From: Pseudomonas sp. TTU2014-080ASC
Lineage (GTDB): Bacteria; Pseudomonadota; Gammaproteobacteria; Pseudomonadales; Pseudomonadaceae
NCBI RefSeq assembly: GCF_001446935.1
Contig: NZ_LKKK01000011.1
Span: 682,001 to 746,000, forward strand
Reading direction: 5' to 3'
DNA length: 64,000 bases
Shown here: positions 19,538 through 28,948 of the stretch, piece by piece
How the letters are laid out: each line of letters opens with the position of its first letter
Position numbering within the stretch: the first letter of the stretch is position 1
The notes under the pieces: generated by a model
What the model saw: only the letters and a program-made list of their open reading frames with translations
Database searches by the model: none
Told to the model about the DNA's origin: nothing
Made by a program: the position numbers and the translations under genes

Positions 19538-19622
19538 ACCCGTGACAGGCTTTCTGGCTTGTCGCGGGCACGGCTATTTCCATATGGTTCCAAACAGTTG
19601 TCAGACAGTGCAACGCTGTCTG
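19538..19622 (+). other. Two hairpins in the leader region before the HBM chemoreceptor
   Basis: CCCGTGACAGG... / ...CTTGTCGCGGG (about 19538-19568) is an imperfect stem allowing G-U pairs, without a T-run. Downstream, CAGACAG (19602-19608) / CTGTCTG (19616-19622) is a perfect 7-bp stem with a 7-base loop, ending 26 bases before the chemoreceptor start. The first may end the selD unit; the second may be part of the mcp 5'UTR. Confidence 0.4.
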
Positions 19623-19648
19623 CTGTGGCTTCTGAAAGGAAATGCGCT

Positions 19649-21613
19649 ATGTGGAGTGTTTTGCAGCGGCGTTTCGCCAGCCTGAGTACAGCCTATAAGC
19701 TTTCGTTGGGTTTCGGGGTTGTGCTGATACTCACGATCTTGGTGGCAGTCACAGCCTTTTGGGCCTTGCAGGCACTGAGTCAGCGTTCTGAGTTGCTGGT
19801 GCGCATGAGTGGTATCAATACTCAGGTCATGCAGCTTCGCCTTACCCAGCAATCCTATTCCCTGACTGGAGACAAAGCGCTGTTTGAAGGCTTGAATGAG
19901 CAGGCGCAAGCGATGCTGGAGGATACCGGCGCTTTGCGTGTTGATATGTCCGAGAGCGAAGGACGTCAGCTGGTGGCAGCTGATGAGGCGCTTGAGTCAT
20001 TCAGGGCTGGTTTCGTGCGCTATGTGGAATTACGCGACAACATGCATCTGGCCCTGGATGCAGCCAACTGGTTGGTATTAAGTGCTGCGAACAGCCTTGA
20101 TTTGTTGAGTGAAGGACTTGCTGAAGACGGTCTGGATCAGATGCGTGAGAGTCAGGGGCTGGAAGGCGACGCAATGGTCGTACAGGCCGGGCAAATCAGT
20201 AAAATTCACCAGTTAATTCTCAGGGCGATGGATCAGGCTCGGGCTTATCTGGAAAAAAGCCGCAGCGCCGGTGATTCCGTACCGAGTAAGATTTCTGAGG
20301 CTGTAGAAGCGCAAACACTGGCCGAAGAGTTAAGTAAATCCATGGACGACCCGGGATATGTCGCTGTCTTGGGTGAAGTAATTGGCAATCTCAACTCTTT
20401 TACAGATCGCCTCAACGAATATGCCTCTCTGGTTCAGCAACAGCAAAGTGAGTACCTCAATTTGGTCCAGCAGGCTGAGCGCATGCTGGAGCAGGTCGGG
20501 CAAGCCTATGAACAACAGCGAGCACAATTGGCTGCACAGTTACAACGCAGTACCTGGTTGATCGTACTGGCAGCAGGGTTGGCGTTGTTATTGGGGCTGC
20601 TTTCGACACTCACGATCACGCTCTTGATTGTGCGGCCGCTGCGCGAGGTGACTGTGCAGGCACAGCGGATTGCTTCAGGCGATTTGAGTGCGCGTATTGA
20701 AGTCGCGCGCAGTGATGAAATCGGCCAGTTGCAGGCAGCGATGGGCAACATGGCGCAGAACCTGCGGGAGATGGTCGGGCAGTTGCAGGATGGTGTTGAA
20801 CAGATTTCGACTTCTGCGCAGTCGCTTTCACAGGTGACTGAGCAGACGCGTGTCGGTGTTAACGGGCAAAAGCTGGAGACGGATCAGGTCGCAACCGCCA
20901 TGACTGAAATGAGTGCAACCGTGCACGAAGTCGCCCGCAGTGCAGAAACTGCTGCTGCATCAACAGCACAAGCTGATCAGCGCGTGGGCAATGGTGTCAG
21001 TGTGGTGAAGCAGACATTGGGGCGAATTGACCAGTTATCAGAGGCTCTGAACATCAGTGCCACCAGCATCGAGCATTTGAGTGCTGAAACACAGCGGATT
21101 GAGTCGGTCCTGGATGTCATCAAGGCGGTTGCCGAGCAAACAAACCTGCTTGCCCTCAACGCAGCGATTGAGGCCGCGCGGGCAGGCGAGCAAGGCCGGG
21201 GCTTTGCGGTTGTGGCGGATGAGGTCAGAGCGTTGGCGCAACGTACGCAGAAGTCCACTGCGGAGATTGAGAGCCTGATTGGGGCTTTGCGCGAGGGTAG
21301 CCAGCGTTCGGTCAGTAACATGAGCCGCAGTAGTGGTCTGATCGCTCAGGTGGTGGCGGATGCACAGCAAACCGAAGTGCAGCTGACGCAAATTGCCGAA
21401 GCGGTCAGCCAGATATATGAGATGAATCAGCAAATTGCTGCCGCAGCTGAGCAGCAAACGGCTGTGGCTGATGAGATTAGCCAGAGTGTGACCAGTATTC
21501 GGGGCATTGCCGAAGAGTCGGCATTGGCTATGGATGACTCGGCCAATGCCAGTGTCCGCCTGGCCCAGCTCGGGAGTTCGCTGCGGGAGATGGCAGGACG
21601 TTTCCGTCTTTAG
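19649..21613 (+). CDS. Methyl-accepting chemotaxis protein with large helical (HBM-like) sensor
   Basis: A 654-residue chemoreceptor. TM1 is about 20-42 ([20 protein letters not shown]), followed by a periplasmic all-helical region of about 260 residues, TM2 about 300-325 ([20 protein letters not shown]), a HAMP domain, and a signalling domain with the hairpin tip [20 protein letters not shown]. The periplasmic size and helical character fit the HBM domain of McpS-type receptors, which bind TCA intermediates or other organic acids; ligand unproven. The ATG at 19649 is preferred (GAAAGGA nine bases before) over an upstream frame opening at 19559. No CheR-docking pentapeptide is visible at the C-terminus. 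Confidence 0.92.
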   Translation: MWSVLQRRFASLSTAYKLSLGFGVVLILTILVAVTAFWALQALSQRSELLVRMSGINTQVMQLRLTQQSYSLTGDKALFEGLNEQAQAMLEDTGALRVDMSESEGRQLVAADEALESFRAGFVRYVELRDNMHLALDAANWLVLSAANSLDLLSEGLAEDGLDQMRESQGLEGDAMVVQAGQISKIHQLILRAMDQARAYLEKSRSAGDSVPSKISEAVEAQTLAEELSKSMDDPGYVAVLGEVIGNLNSFTDRLNEYASLVQQQQSEYLNLVQQAERMLEQVGQAYEQQRAQLAAQLQRSTWLIVLAAGLALLLGLLSTLTITLLIVRPLREVTVQAQRIASGDLSARIEVARSDEIGQLQAAMGNMAQNLREMVGQLQDGVEQISTSAQSLSQVTEQTRVGVNGQKLETDQVATAMTEMSATVHEVARSAETAAASTAQADQRVGNGVSVVKQTLGRIDQLSEALNISATSIEHLSAETQRIESVLDVIKAVAEQTNLLALNAAIEAARAGEQGRGFAVVADEVRALAQRTQKSTAEIESLIGALREGSQRSVSNMSRSSGLIAQVVADAQQTEVQLTQIAEAVSQIYEMNQQIAAAAEQQTAVADEISQSVTSIRGIAEESALAMDDSANASVRLAQLGSSLREMAGRFRL

Positions 21614-21672
21614 CGTTATGTATTGGTGAGCAAACATTACATGGCCCTTTGCCCCGAGCGCGCCTGCAAGTA

Positions 21673-21707
21673 GCATCGTCCCACCTTCACTAAGGAGTGG
21701 ACGATGC
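21673..21707 (+). promoter_or_regulatory. Hairpin that buries the moxR start codon
   Basis: GCATCGTCC (21673-21681) pairs perfectly with GGACGATGC (21699-21707). The right arm contains the ATG (21704-21706), and the loop carries the AAGGAG ribosome site. Such a structure could limit translation initiation; no ligand or partner is evident. Confidence 0.45.
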
Positions 21708-22618
21708 GAACAAAGCTCGAAGCCTGTCTGGACGCGGTTAACCAACTGGTGCTGGGCAAGGAGGGACAGGTCAGATTGGCTATGGCCTGCCTGTTGGCCC
21801 GTGGTCATCTGCTCATCGAAGACTTGCCCGGTATGGGCAAAACCACCCTCAGCCACGCCCTGGCCCGTGTTCTGGGGCTGAGCTTTCAGCGGATTCAGTT
21901 CACCTCTGACTTACTGCCCGGCGACATTCTTGGCACTTCGGTGTTTGACCGGGAAAGCGGGCAGTTTGTATTTCATCCCGGGCCAATCTTCGCCGAACTG
22001 GTCCTGGCAGATGAAATCAACCGTGCCACCCCGAAAAGCCAGAGTGCCTTGCTTGAGGCCATGGAAGAGGGGCAAGTGACGATTGAGGGTGCGACTCGGC
22101 CTCTGCCGGATCCATTCTTTGTCATCGCGACCCAGAATCCGGCCAATCAGGGTGGCACCTTTGCTTTGCCCGAGTCTCAGCTAGACCGCTTTCTGATGCG
22201 CATCTGTTTAGGTTACCCGGCTCATGCTGCTGAGAAGGCGCTCTTGCAAGGCGAAGGGCGACGTACATTGTTGCCTGCTTTGCAGCCCTTGTTGGATCAC
22301 CGCGAACTGGCTGAGATACAGACGCTGATACCGACTGTCAGGGCCAGTGACGCCTTGCTGGATTACATTTTGCGGCTGGTCGATGCCACCCGTACTCAGG
22401 CGCAATTCACTTCAGGCCTGTCGCCACGGGCGAGTCTGGCGCTGCTGGCGGCGGCAAGAGCATGGGCCTTTATGGCCGGACGTGATTATGTAATTCCCGA
22501 AGATGTGCAGGCGGTGCTGCCAGCGGTGGCTGGCCATCGCTTGCGTGAGCCGGCGGAGGCTTCGGGGCAGGGCGGCCCGCTGGTGCAAGGTTTGCTGCGA
22601 GAGGTGCCGGTGCTGTGA
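21704..22618 (+). CDS. MoxR family AAA+ ATPase
   Basis: A 304-residue AAA+ ATPase of the MoxR group. Walker A is in PGMGKTTLS (from 42), followed by FTSDLLPGDILG, the Walker B region VLADEINRATPKSQSALLEAMEEGQV, and sensor segment VIATQNPANQGGTF. MoxR ATPases act as chaperones assembling or activating partner complexes, usually with DUF58 and VWA proteins. Here the partners follow directly: the DUF58 gene overlaps by 4 bases and TgpA follows. No VWA gene is present. Confidence 0.95.
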   Translation: MRTKLEACLDAVNQLVLGKEGQVRLAMACLLARGHLLIEDLPGMGKTTLSHALARVLGLSFQRIQFTSDLLPGDILGTSVFDRESGQFVFHPGPIFAELVLADEINRATPKSQSALLEAMEEGQVTIEGATRPLPDPFFVIATQNPANQGGTFALPESQLDRFLMRICLGYPAHAAEKALLQGEGRRTLLPALQPLLDHRELAEIQTLIPTVRASDALLDYILRLVDATRTQAQFTSGLSPRASLALLAAARAWAFMAGRDYVIPEDVQAVLPAVAGHRLREPAEASGQGGPLVQGLLREVPVL

Positions 22619-23571
22619 TAGCCCGTGCCCGTACAGTGTGGGGGCGGTGGTTGGCCAAGCGGATTCCGGCGGCCAGCAGCGTACAGCTCAATCAGCGGCG
22701 GATTTTCATCATCCCGACTCGGGTGGGTGTGGCGTACATGGCGGCGCTGCTGTTGATGCTGCTGATGGGCATTAACTATCAGAACAGCCTGGCCTATGCC
22801 CTGACATTTCTGCTGGCTGCTGTCTTTGTCGTGGCGATTCTGCACACCTATCGCAACCTGGCCGGGCTGCGGCTTAAGGCCGGACGCTCGCCTGCGGTTT
22901 TTGCGGGCGAGGAGGCAGCATTCGGCATCGTTCTTGAGAGCCAGGACAAGGTACATCAGGCCATTAGCATTGGCTGGCCGCCGCAACCGCTGTTGACCGT
23001 GGATGTAGCGCCCGCAGCGAGCTGTGAGTGTCAGTTAAGCCATGCGACGCAGCAGCGGGGATGGCTTAAACCGTCACGTTTGCGCGTGGAAAGCCGCTTC
23101 CCGCTGGGCATTCTGGTGGCTTGGAGTTGGGTGGATCTTGATCAGCGGGTGTTGGTCTATCCGCGCCCTGTGGAGGGCGAGCTGACACAAAACGGCGGGC
23201 TTGATGAGGATGCCGACGAGGAGGGACGCACAGTTTCCGGTGCAGGCGTGGACGATTATCAGGGGCTACGCACCTACCAAGCGGGTGATTCGAAGCGTCG
23301 TCTGCACTGGAAAGCCTATTCCCGTGGCCAGGGGTTGCTGGTTAAGGACTTTGCTGCCATCAGTGGGCGCGACTGGCTGTTGGATTTTGACGCCTTAGGT
23401 GGCGATACCGAGGCCCGGCTTTCGCTGCTCTGCTACTGGGTGTTGAAACTGGATGCGGCGCAGCTCGGTTATGGCCTGAGTTTGCCTGGGCAGCAGGTGC
23501 CCGTTGCCAGCGGCGAGCAGCAGCGCGAGACCTGTCTGCGGGCGCTGGCTTTGTTTGGGCAGCCTGCATGA
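22615..23571 (+). CDS. DUF58 domain-containing membrane protein
   Basis: A 318-residue protein with two adjacent N-terminal transmembrane segments (about 38-80: VGVAYMAALLLMLLMGINY, then ALTFLLAAVFVVAILHTY) and a C-terminal DUF58 region containing DYQGLRTYQAGDSKRRLHWK, the family hallmark. It overlaps the moxR-type gene (ATGA-like junction) and tgpA (ATGA at 23568). In pseudomonads this gene sits between moxR and tgpA; the DUF58 protein is thought to work with the MoxR ATPase, but its biochemical role is unknown. Confidence 0.93.
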   Translation: MIARARTVWGRWLAKRIPAASSVQLNQRRIFIIPTRVGVAYMAALLLMLLMGINYQNSLAYALTFLLAAVFVVAILHTYRNLAGLRLKAGRSPAVFAGEEAAFGIVLESQDKVHQAISIGWPPQPLLTVDVAPAASCECQLSHATQQRGWLKPSRLRVESRFPLGILVAWSWVDLDQRVLVYPRPVEGELTQNGGLDEDADEEGRTVSGAGVDDYQGLRTYQAGDSKRRLHWKAYSRGQGLLVKDFAAISGRDWLLDFDALGGDTEARLSLLCYWVLKLDAAQLGYGLSLPGQQVPVASGEQQRETCLRALALFGQPA

Positions 23572-25583
23572 GCCAGAGCGCAGCGATTCCACGTATCAGC
23601 CTGATCTGGCTGATGGTCGCTCAGGTGCTGGTGATCGTGCCGCACCTGGCTTATTTGCCGGTTTGGATCATGCTGCTGTGGCTCGGCTGTGCGCTGTGGC
23701 GAGTGCAGATTTACCGCATGCGCGCACGCTATCCCGGTCCGTTGATCAAAGCCGGATTGATAGTGGCGACCGGGGCGGGCGTGATGCTGTCGCGGGGAAC
23801 GCTGGTGGGGCTGGATGCCGGTGTGGCGGTATTGATAGCCGCATTTATCCTGAAAATGCTGGAAATGAAGAGCCAGCGTGATGCGCTGGTGGTGATTCTG
23901 CTCGGCTTTTTTAGCGTGGCTGCAGCCTATCTGTTTAACGACAGCCTGCTGGCGGCTGTATACAGCGTATTGCCGGTAGCGGCCTTGCTAGCGGCGCTGA
24001 TTGGCCTACAGCAAAGTTCATTGGCCAGTCAGCCCTGGCCGACTGCTCGTCTGGCTGGAAGTCTGTTGCTGCAGGCCTTACCAATCATGTTGCTGCTGTT
24101 CGTGTTCTTCCCTCGGATTGGACCGCTGTGGTCCTTGCCGGTGGCGGATAACAAGGCCCAAAGCGGCCTGTCGGACAGCATGTCGCCCGCGGATATTGCT
24201 GATCTGAGCCGCTCCGATGCGCTGGCGTTCCGGGCCAGCTTTGAGGGGCAGACCCCGCACCGCAGCGAGTTGTATTGGCGGGCGCTGACACTGGATCAGT
24301 TTGATGGTCGCCGCTGGTCTCAGTCGGGCTATAACAAGTTCGCCCCAGCGTCGCCCTGGCAGAAGCAAGGTGACAGCCTGAGTTACAGCATCATCATGCA
24401 GCCTAGCGCTAAGCCTTGGTTGTTTGCGCTGGATGTAGCGCAGACCAGTCAGGAAGCCACGCGGCAGATGAGCGACTTCCGCTTGCAGCACAGAAAGCCC
24501 ATCGAGCGGCCTTTGCAGTATCAGGCGCAATCTTGGCCAGAAGCGCTGCGTGACCTTGAGCTGAGCGCGGTGAACCGCAGGCATGCGCTGCAGTTGCCTG
24601 AGGCTGGCGATCCGCGCAGTCGGGCCTGGGCAGCTGAGCTGCAGCAGCAGTTCCCGCAGCCTGATCAGCTGGTGCAACAGCTACTACAGCATTTCAACCG
24701 CGAACCCTTCGTCTACACCTTACGCCCGCCGTTACTGGGGCAGGACTCGATTGATGAGTTTCTGTTCGACAGCCGCCGTGGCTTCTGCGCCCATTACGCC
24801 GGGGCGATGACCTTTATCCTACGTGCGGCGGGTATTCCTGCGCGGGTTGTGGCGGGTTATCAGGGCGGCGAGTACAACCCGGCGGGCAATTATGTGCAGG
24901 TACGTCAATTCGATGCCCATGCCTGGGTTGAGTATTGGCAGCAGGGGCGGGGCTGGGTGTCGGTTGATCCGACCTTTCAGGTGGCCCCGCAACGCATTGA
25001 GCAGGGGCTCGAAGAGGCCATTGCGGAAGAGCAGAGCTTTCTTGAAGGTTCCCCCTTTTCACCGCTGCGCTACCGCGACCTGGGCTGGTTGAATGACCTG
25101 CGCATGAACTGGGACAACCTCAACTACGGCTGGCAGCGTTGGGTGTTGAATTACCAGACAGAGCAACAGTTAGCGTTTATCCAGCGCTGGTTGGGGCGTA
25201 TTGATGCTCCGCGGGTGGCAGTCGCACTGGTCGGCAGCGCTGCCCTGATACTGAGCTTACTGGCGCTGTGGTTGTTTAAGCCCTGGCGGCGTGAGCGGGA
25301 TGTCAGTAAACGCCTTTACCTGAAGTATTTAGCGCTATTGGCACGTCACGGCGTCGATTCGTATCCCGGTGAGGGCGCTCGGGCATTGGCTGAACGTGCG
25401 GCTGCTCAGTTGCCGGAGCAGGCCGAGGCCATCCGGGCATTTGCCGGTGCCTTTGAGGCCATGCGTTATGGAGCCGGTGAGCATTCGGAGCAGCAACTGC
25501 GGCAGCGCCTTAAGTCGCTACGTCGCGCATTACCTTGGGTGTTTCCACGATTAGACAGGCGTGTCAGTCGAGGAGGCTTGTAG
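23568..25583 (+). CDS. tgpA: Transglutaminase-like membrane protein TgpA (DUF3488 + transglutaminase core)
   Basis: A 671-residue inner-membrane protein: about five or six N-terminal transmembrane segments (DUF3488, residues 1-190), a periplasmic transglutaminase-like domain, then a last TM near 545-565 and a cytoplasmic tail (DUF4129-like). The triad is visible: Cys407 (RRGFCAHYAGAM), His451 (FDAHAWVEYW) and Asp467 (GWVSVDPT). The spacing equals that reported for P. aeruginosa TgpA, where the protein is essential for growth. It overlaps the DUF58 gene by 4 bases. Its physiological substrate is not known. Confidence 0.95.
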   Translation: MSQSAAIPRISLIWLMVAQVLVIVPHLAYLPVWIMLLWLGCALWRVQIYRMRARYPGPLIKAGLIVATGAGVMLSRGTLVGLDAGVAVLIAAFILKMLEMKSQRDALVVILLGFFSVAAAYLFNDSLLAAVYSVLPVAALLAALIGLQQSSLASQPWPTARLAGSLLLQALPIMLLLFVFFPRIGPLWSLPVADNKAQSGLSDSMSPADIADLSRSDALAFRASFEGQTPHRSELYWRALTLDQFDGRRWSQSGYNKFAPASPWQKQGDSLSYSIIMQPSAKPWLFALDVAQTSQEATRQMSDFRLQHRKPIERPLQYQAQSWPEALRDLELSAVNRRHALQLPEAGDPRSRAWAAELQQQFPQPDQLVQQLLQHFNREPFVYTLRPPLLGQDSIDEFLFDSRRGFCAHYAGAMTFILRAAGIPARVVAGYQGGEYNPAGNYVQVRQFDAHAWVEYWQQGRGWVSVDPTFQVAPQRIEQGLEEAIAEEQSFLEGSPFSPLRYRDLGWLNDLRMNWDNLNYGWQRWVLNYQTEQQLAFIQRWLGRIDAPRVAVALVGSAALILSLLALWLFKPWRRERDVSKRLYLKYLALLARHGVDSYPGEGARALAERAAAQLPEQAEAIRAFAGAFEAMRYGAGEHSEQQLRQRLKSLRRALPWVFPRLDRRVSRGGL

Positions 25584-25604
25584 GAATATTCTTGAGGCGT
25601 AGTC

Positions 25605-25624
25605 TGTGCAGTTCGGACTGCACA
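25605..25624 (+). terminator. Short perfect hairpin between tgpA and the CHAD gene
   Basis: TGTGCAGT (25605-25612) / ACTGCACA (25617-25624) with TCGG loop, abutting the AAGGAG ribosome site of the next gene. It may end the tgpA transcript or modulate CHAD translation. No T-run. Confidence 0.4.
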
Positions 25625-25635
25625 AGGAGCGTTCA

Positions 25636-26403
25636 ATGTCTGCAATCGAAGTGGATGTGCTGAAGCACGTGTTGAGTTTGCAAATCAGGTTGTATGCCTG
25701 CCGCGAGCGGCTGGTCGCTGCCACCGACGGAGAGGCCCTGCATGATTTACGTATTGCGCTGCGTCAGCTACGAAGCCTGTTAAGGCCACTGCGCGGGTTG
25801 GCCCGCTGTGATGAGCTGTCTGAGGCAGCCGCACAATTCGGCCGCCTCAGCGGGCCAGTGCGTGATCTGGAGGTGCTGCAAGCCTACTTGCGCAAGCAAG
25901 GCCTGAGCGCCGCTGCGGATGTACGCTTAGCGCGGTTGCGGACCGCTTACACAGGGCTGATCAAAAGTCGCCAATTGAGTCAGCTGTTCAGCTTGTTGGA
26001 TCAGTGGCCGCAGGCCTGGCGTGAGTCAGGCCTGGAGGATCACCCTGAGCAGGTGCGCCAGTGTGTCGATAAGCGCATCCGCAAAGACAGCAAACGACTC
26101 TACGCCGCCTTGAATGATCCCGCCCACGATCGACATCAGCTGCGTTTGCTGGTCAAGCGCTTGCGCTATGCCCTTGAGGCGTATGCACCTGAACAGGCCG
26201 GCCATGTCGGTCTCAAACGTGCACAGTCGGCCCTTGGCGATTGGCACGATCACCTGCAATGGCTGAGCCGGGCTGAAGTCGAAACCGATCTGCAACCCTG
26301 TGCCGACACCTGGCAGCAGGCTATGTATGCGGCGCAGACGCTCGCGGATGAAGCACTAGCGCAATTGGCTACTGATCGGCTGTTCAGTCGCTGGCACCGT
26401 TAA
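25636..26403 (+). CDS. CHAD domain-containing protein
   Basis: A 255-residue all-helical protein of the CHAD family (conserved histidine alpha-helical domain). ALHDLRIALRQLRSLLRPL near 35-55 and HQLRLLVKRLRYALEAYAP about 172-190 hold the conserved His and basic residues; WHDHLQWL follows. CHAD domains bind inorganic polyphosphate through the basic surface. There is no fused CYTH domain, unlike YgiF. The start at 25636 has AAGGAG six bases before it. A polyphosphate-using PPK2 enzyme is 7 kb away but not linked by operon. Confidence 0.88.
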   Translation: MSAIEVDVLKHVLSLQIRLYACRERLVAATDGEALHDLRIALRQLRSLLRPLRGLARCDELSEAAAQFGRLSGPVRDLEVLQAYLRKQGLSAAADVRLARLRTAYTGLIKSRQLSQLFSLLDQWPQAWRESGLEDHPEQVRQCVDKRIRKDSKRLYAALNDPAHDRHQLRLLVKRLRYALEAYAPEQAGHVGLKRAQSALGDWHDHLQWLSRAEVETDLQPCADTWQQAMYAAQTLADEALAQLATDRLFSRWHR

Positions 26404-26502
26404 AGGCTAGGTTTACGCACGCGTCTTTGGCCGAAATGACCTGTTAGGTATTTTCATCTTTGACCTATGATCGTGCCCTCATGTGGCTTGAGGTGCGTGC
26501 AG

Positions 26503-27300
26503 ATGGAGTTTTCACACTTATTACAGGCAGTCAGGGATAACCCGGATTCGGTCACGATCCCGCCACAGTGGGGGCAGGGGCGTGCCAGTTTCGGCGGTTT
26601 GGTGGCAGCCATGATCTACCAGGCGATGCGCGCCAAGGTCGGCGCTGAGCGGCCGGTACGCTCGCTGGCCATTACTTTTGTTGGCCCTGCTGCAGCCAAT
26701 GTGCCGCTGAGCTTTGAAGTTGAGGTCTTGCGCGAGGGCCGGGCTGTCAGCCAACTAATGGGAAGGGTGGTTCAGGACGGGCAGGTGGTCACTCTGGTGC
26801 AGGGCAGTTTTGGGGCCGGGCGCGAATCAGTGCTGGATCTGCCCGCAACACCTGCGCCACAAGCGCCGGCAGCCGATGAATGCCAGGAAATGCCCTATAT
26901 TGCCGGGGTGACGCCGGAGTTCACCCGCTATCTGGCCATGCGCTGGTGTTACGGAGGAATACCTTTCAGTGGCACGCCTTCGCGAACAATGGGTGGTTGG
27001 GTGCGGATGCGCGAGCAGGCACAAGTTGAAGCCGTTGATGAGGCTCATTTGCTGGCGTTGGTTGATGCCTGGCCTCCAGCGTTGTTGTCCTACCTCAACG
27101 CTCCGGCGGCGGGTAGCTCGCTGACCTGGACCATTGAGTTCGTACAGCCTGTAGCCACGCTGACGACGCAGGACTGGTGCCTGTATCAGGCCAACATTGA
27201 GCATGCGCGGGATGGTTACGGCCACGTCGCTGCCGCATTGTGGTCAGCACAAGGGACGTTATTGGCGATTAGCAGGCAGACCGTTGCAGTGTTTGCCTGA
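26503..27300 (+). CDS. Acyl-CoA thioesterase family protein (double-hotdog, TesB-like)
   Basis: A 265-residue protein with two hotdog halves. The first half contains WGQGRASFGGLVAAMIYQAM, the helix-and-turn typical of the acyl-CoA thioesterase II-like family (here FGG), and the second half has AAGSSLTWTIEFVQP and the closing HVAAALWSAQGTLLAISRQT. It likely hydrolyses medium- or long-chain acyl-CoA. The ATG at 26503 follows TTGAGGTG; frame upstream is open to 26467 but has no better site. Monocistronic, convergent with the chemoreceptor gene. Confidence 0.87.
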   Translation: MEFSHLLQAVRDNPDSVTIPPQWGQGRASFGGLVAAMIYQAMRAKVGAERPVRSLAITFVGPAAANVPLSFEVEVLREGRAVSQLMGRVVQDGQVVTLVQGSFGAGRESVLDLPATPAPQAPAADECQEMPYIAGVTPEFTRYLAMRWCYGGIPFSGTPSRTMGGWVRMREQAQVEAVDEAHLLALVDAWPPALLSYLNAPAAGSSLTWTIEFVQPVATLTTQDWCLYQANIEHARDGYGHVAAALWSAQGTLLAISRQTVAVFA

Positions 27301-27303
27301 ACG

Positions 27304-27327
27304 GCGGGCTGCCAGTGAGCAGCCCGC
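27304..27327. terminator. Bidirectional hairpin between thioesterase and chemoreceptor
   Basis: Perfect 9-bp stem GCGGGCTGC (27304-27312) / GCAGCCCGC (27319-27327), 6-base loop, in the 37-base gap between convergent genes. Confidence 0.65.
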
Positions 27328-27337
27328 GTTCTGAGGG

Positions 27338-28804
27338 TCAGACTTTGAGCTGACGAATTGCCGTATTGAGTTCGCCCGCCAGGCCCGCCAGCTCAACACT
27401 GGTGTTAGCCGACTGGCTGGTCTGGTCAACGGTTTTTTCAGTGACATCGCGGATGCGGATCACCGTGCGGTTCATTTCTTCCGCGACCTGGCTCTGCTGC
27501 TCAGCTGCCACGGCGATCTGCGTGTTGCTCTCGCGCATCAGCGCCACCGAACCGGTAATCGCCTCGAGGGCCTGACCTGCTTCTTCAGCCTGCTTCACGC
27601 ACTCATCAGCCTTGATCGAGCTTTCCTGCATAAAGTCCACAGCATCGCGGGTGCCTGCCTGCAGGGTGGTGATGATCTCGGTGATTTCGTTGGTGGAATC
27701 CTGCACCCGCTTGGCCAGGTTGCGTACTTCATCTGCCACCACGGCAAAGCCCCGGCCCATTTCACCGGCGCGGGCGGCTTCGATGGCCGCGTTCAGGGCG
27801 AGCAGATTGGTCTGTTCGGCAATCCCGTGAATCTCGCTGACCACGCCGCCAATGCGGTGGCTGTCGGCGGCCAGCTGTTCGATCATTTGCGCGGTTTGCT
27901 GCACACCGCTGGACAGCCCGGAGATCGACAGGCCAACGCGGTTAACCACTTGCTGACCGCTGCGTGCCAGTTGCTCTGCATTTTGCGATTGATCGCGGGT
28001 ATCGGCTGCGTGCTCGGCAATGTGGTGCACCGTGGCAGACATCTCATTGATCGCCGTGGCGGCCTGCTCGGTTTCGCTTTGTTGCTCCAGCATGCCCTGA
28101 CGAACTTCCCGCATGCTGCTGGCCAGGCGCTCTGCACCGTCGTCAAGGTGGGCGGCGGACTGCGCGACAATGCTCACAACGCGCTGGTAGCCGGACTGCA
28201 TGGCATTGAAGGCACCGGCCATCTGGCCCACTTCATCGCGGCTGGAAAGCGGCACGCGCAGGTTCAGATCACCGGTCTTTTCCACCTGCAGCATCACGTC
28301 TTTCAAGGTGTTCAGGTGGCTTAAGAGGAACTGGATAAGCAGCTGTGAGGCGGCGAGCAGCAGCATCATCAGCAACGCGACAACCAGCGCGTAACTCAGC
28401 GCGCGGTCAAAGAAGGTATCGATAAGCGCCGGGGCCTTTGCCAGCACTGCCAGGCGTTTACCGTCGGCGCGGGCAATCACTTCAGCACCGATAATTCCCT
28501 GAGCACCATTGAGCTCGACCCAGCCCGTCGCCCGGCTCAGAGCTGCACCCTGGTTATCCGGCAAGCGCGGTGTTTCTCCGGCTGCAAAGCTCAGCAGGTT
28601 ATCGGCAGATGGCACTGCTTCGGCCGTAGGCCATTGGCTGAGCAACTGCGCCTGACGCTGGGCTGCAGTTTTGGCAGCACTCTGATGCACCTGCGATTCC
28701 AAATGAATCGAATACAGCACAAGGAGCAGGGTGGTGAAAAAGGCAACGGCATTGACGGCCCAGAATTTGTACTTCAGCGACAGATCGCTAATCCAAGAAC
28801 CCAT
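27338..28804 (-). CDS. Methyl-accepting chemotaxis protein (small sensor, Anr-controlled promoter)
   Basis: A 488-residue chemoreceptor. TM1 is about 11-32 ([20 protein letters not shown]), then a short periplasmic domain of about 100 residues, TM2 about 134-158 ([17 protein letters not shown]), HAMP, and a cytoplasmic signalling domain with [20 protein letters not shown]. The short sensor resembles neither HBM nor dCACHE and I cannot name its ligand. The start at 28804 is chosen because AAGAAG precedes it and the TM1 placement is right; the frame is open up to 28867. A perfect TTGAT-N4-ATCAA box lies 115 bases upstream, so the receptor is probably induced at low oxygen. Confidence 0.92.
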   Translation of the reverse strand: MGSWISDLSLKYKFWAVNAVAFFTTLLLVLYSIHLESQVHQSAAKTAAQRQAQLLSQWPTAEAVPSADNLLSFAAGETPRLPDNQGAALSRATGWVELNGAQGIIGAEVIARADGKRLAVLAKAPALIDTFFDRALSYALVVALLMMLLLAASQLLIQFLLSHLNTLKDVMLQVEKTGDLNLRVPLSSRDEVGQMAGAFNAMQSGYQRVVSIVAQSAAHLDDGAERLASSMREVRQGMLEQQSETEQAATAINEMSATVHHIAEHAADTRDQSQNAEQLARSGQQVVNRVGLSISGLSSGVQQTAQMIEQLAADSHRIGGVVSEIHGIAEQTNLLALNAAIEAARAGEMGRGFAVVADEVRNLAKRVQDSTNEITEIITTLQAGTRDAVDFMQESSIKADECVKQAEEAGQALEAITGSVALMRESNTQIAVAAEQQSQVAEEMNRTVIRIRDVTEKTVDQTSQSANTSVELAGLAGELNTAIRQLKV

Positions 28805-28860
28805 GCTTATATCTTCTTTATCAGAGGTTGGTGAGAGGCAGATTAGCCACCGAAACTGTA

Positions 28861-28888
28861 ACGCCACTGTCTAAACCGGCAGTGGCGT
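28861..28888 (-). terminator. Perfect 9-bp inverted repeat between tatD and the chemoreceptor gene
   Basis: ACGCCACTG (28861-28869) / CAGTGGCGT (28880-28888). It could end tatD transcription, but it also falls exactly at the predicted 5' end of the Anr-dependent chemoreceptor transcript, where it would be a protective 5' stem-loop. No T-run. Confidence 0.45.
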
Positions 28889-28890
28889 CC

Positions 28891-28932
28891 AGTATCAAGG
28901 GTTATCGGCAGATGGCTATTGATCTTTATCAA
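28891..28932 (-). promoter_or_regulatory. Anr/FNR-dependent class II promoter of the chemoreceptor
   Basis: TTGATCTTTATCAA (28919-28932) is a perfect match to the FNR/Anr consensus TTGAT-N4-ATCAA. On the minus strand, GATACT (28891-28896) lies 29.5 bases from the box centre, where the -10 hexamer falls if the box is centred at -41.5, the class II geometry. A start near 28884 is predicted. Confidence 0.75.
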
Positions 28933-28948
28933 AGGTAACAAAAAGCCA

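Noticed and set aside
19649..21613. Start of the HBM chemoreceptor at 19559
   Set aside because: The upstream codons lack a ribosome site and run over a hairpin; the ATG at 19649 has GAAAGGA nine bases before it and gives a normal N-terminus.
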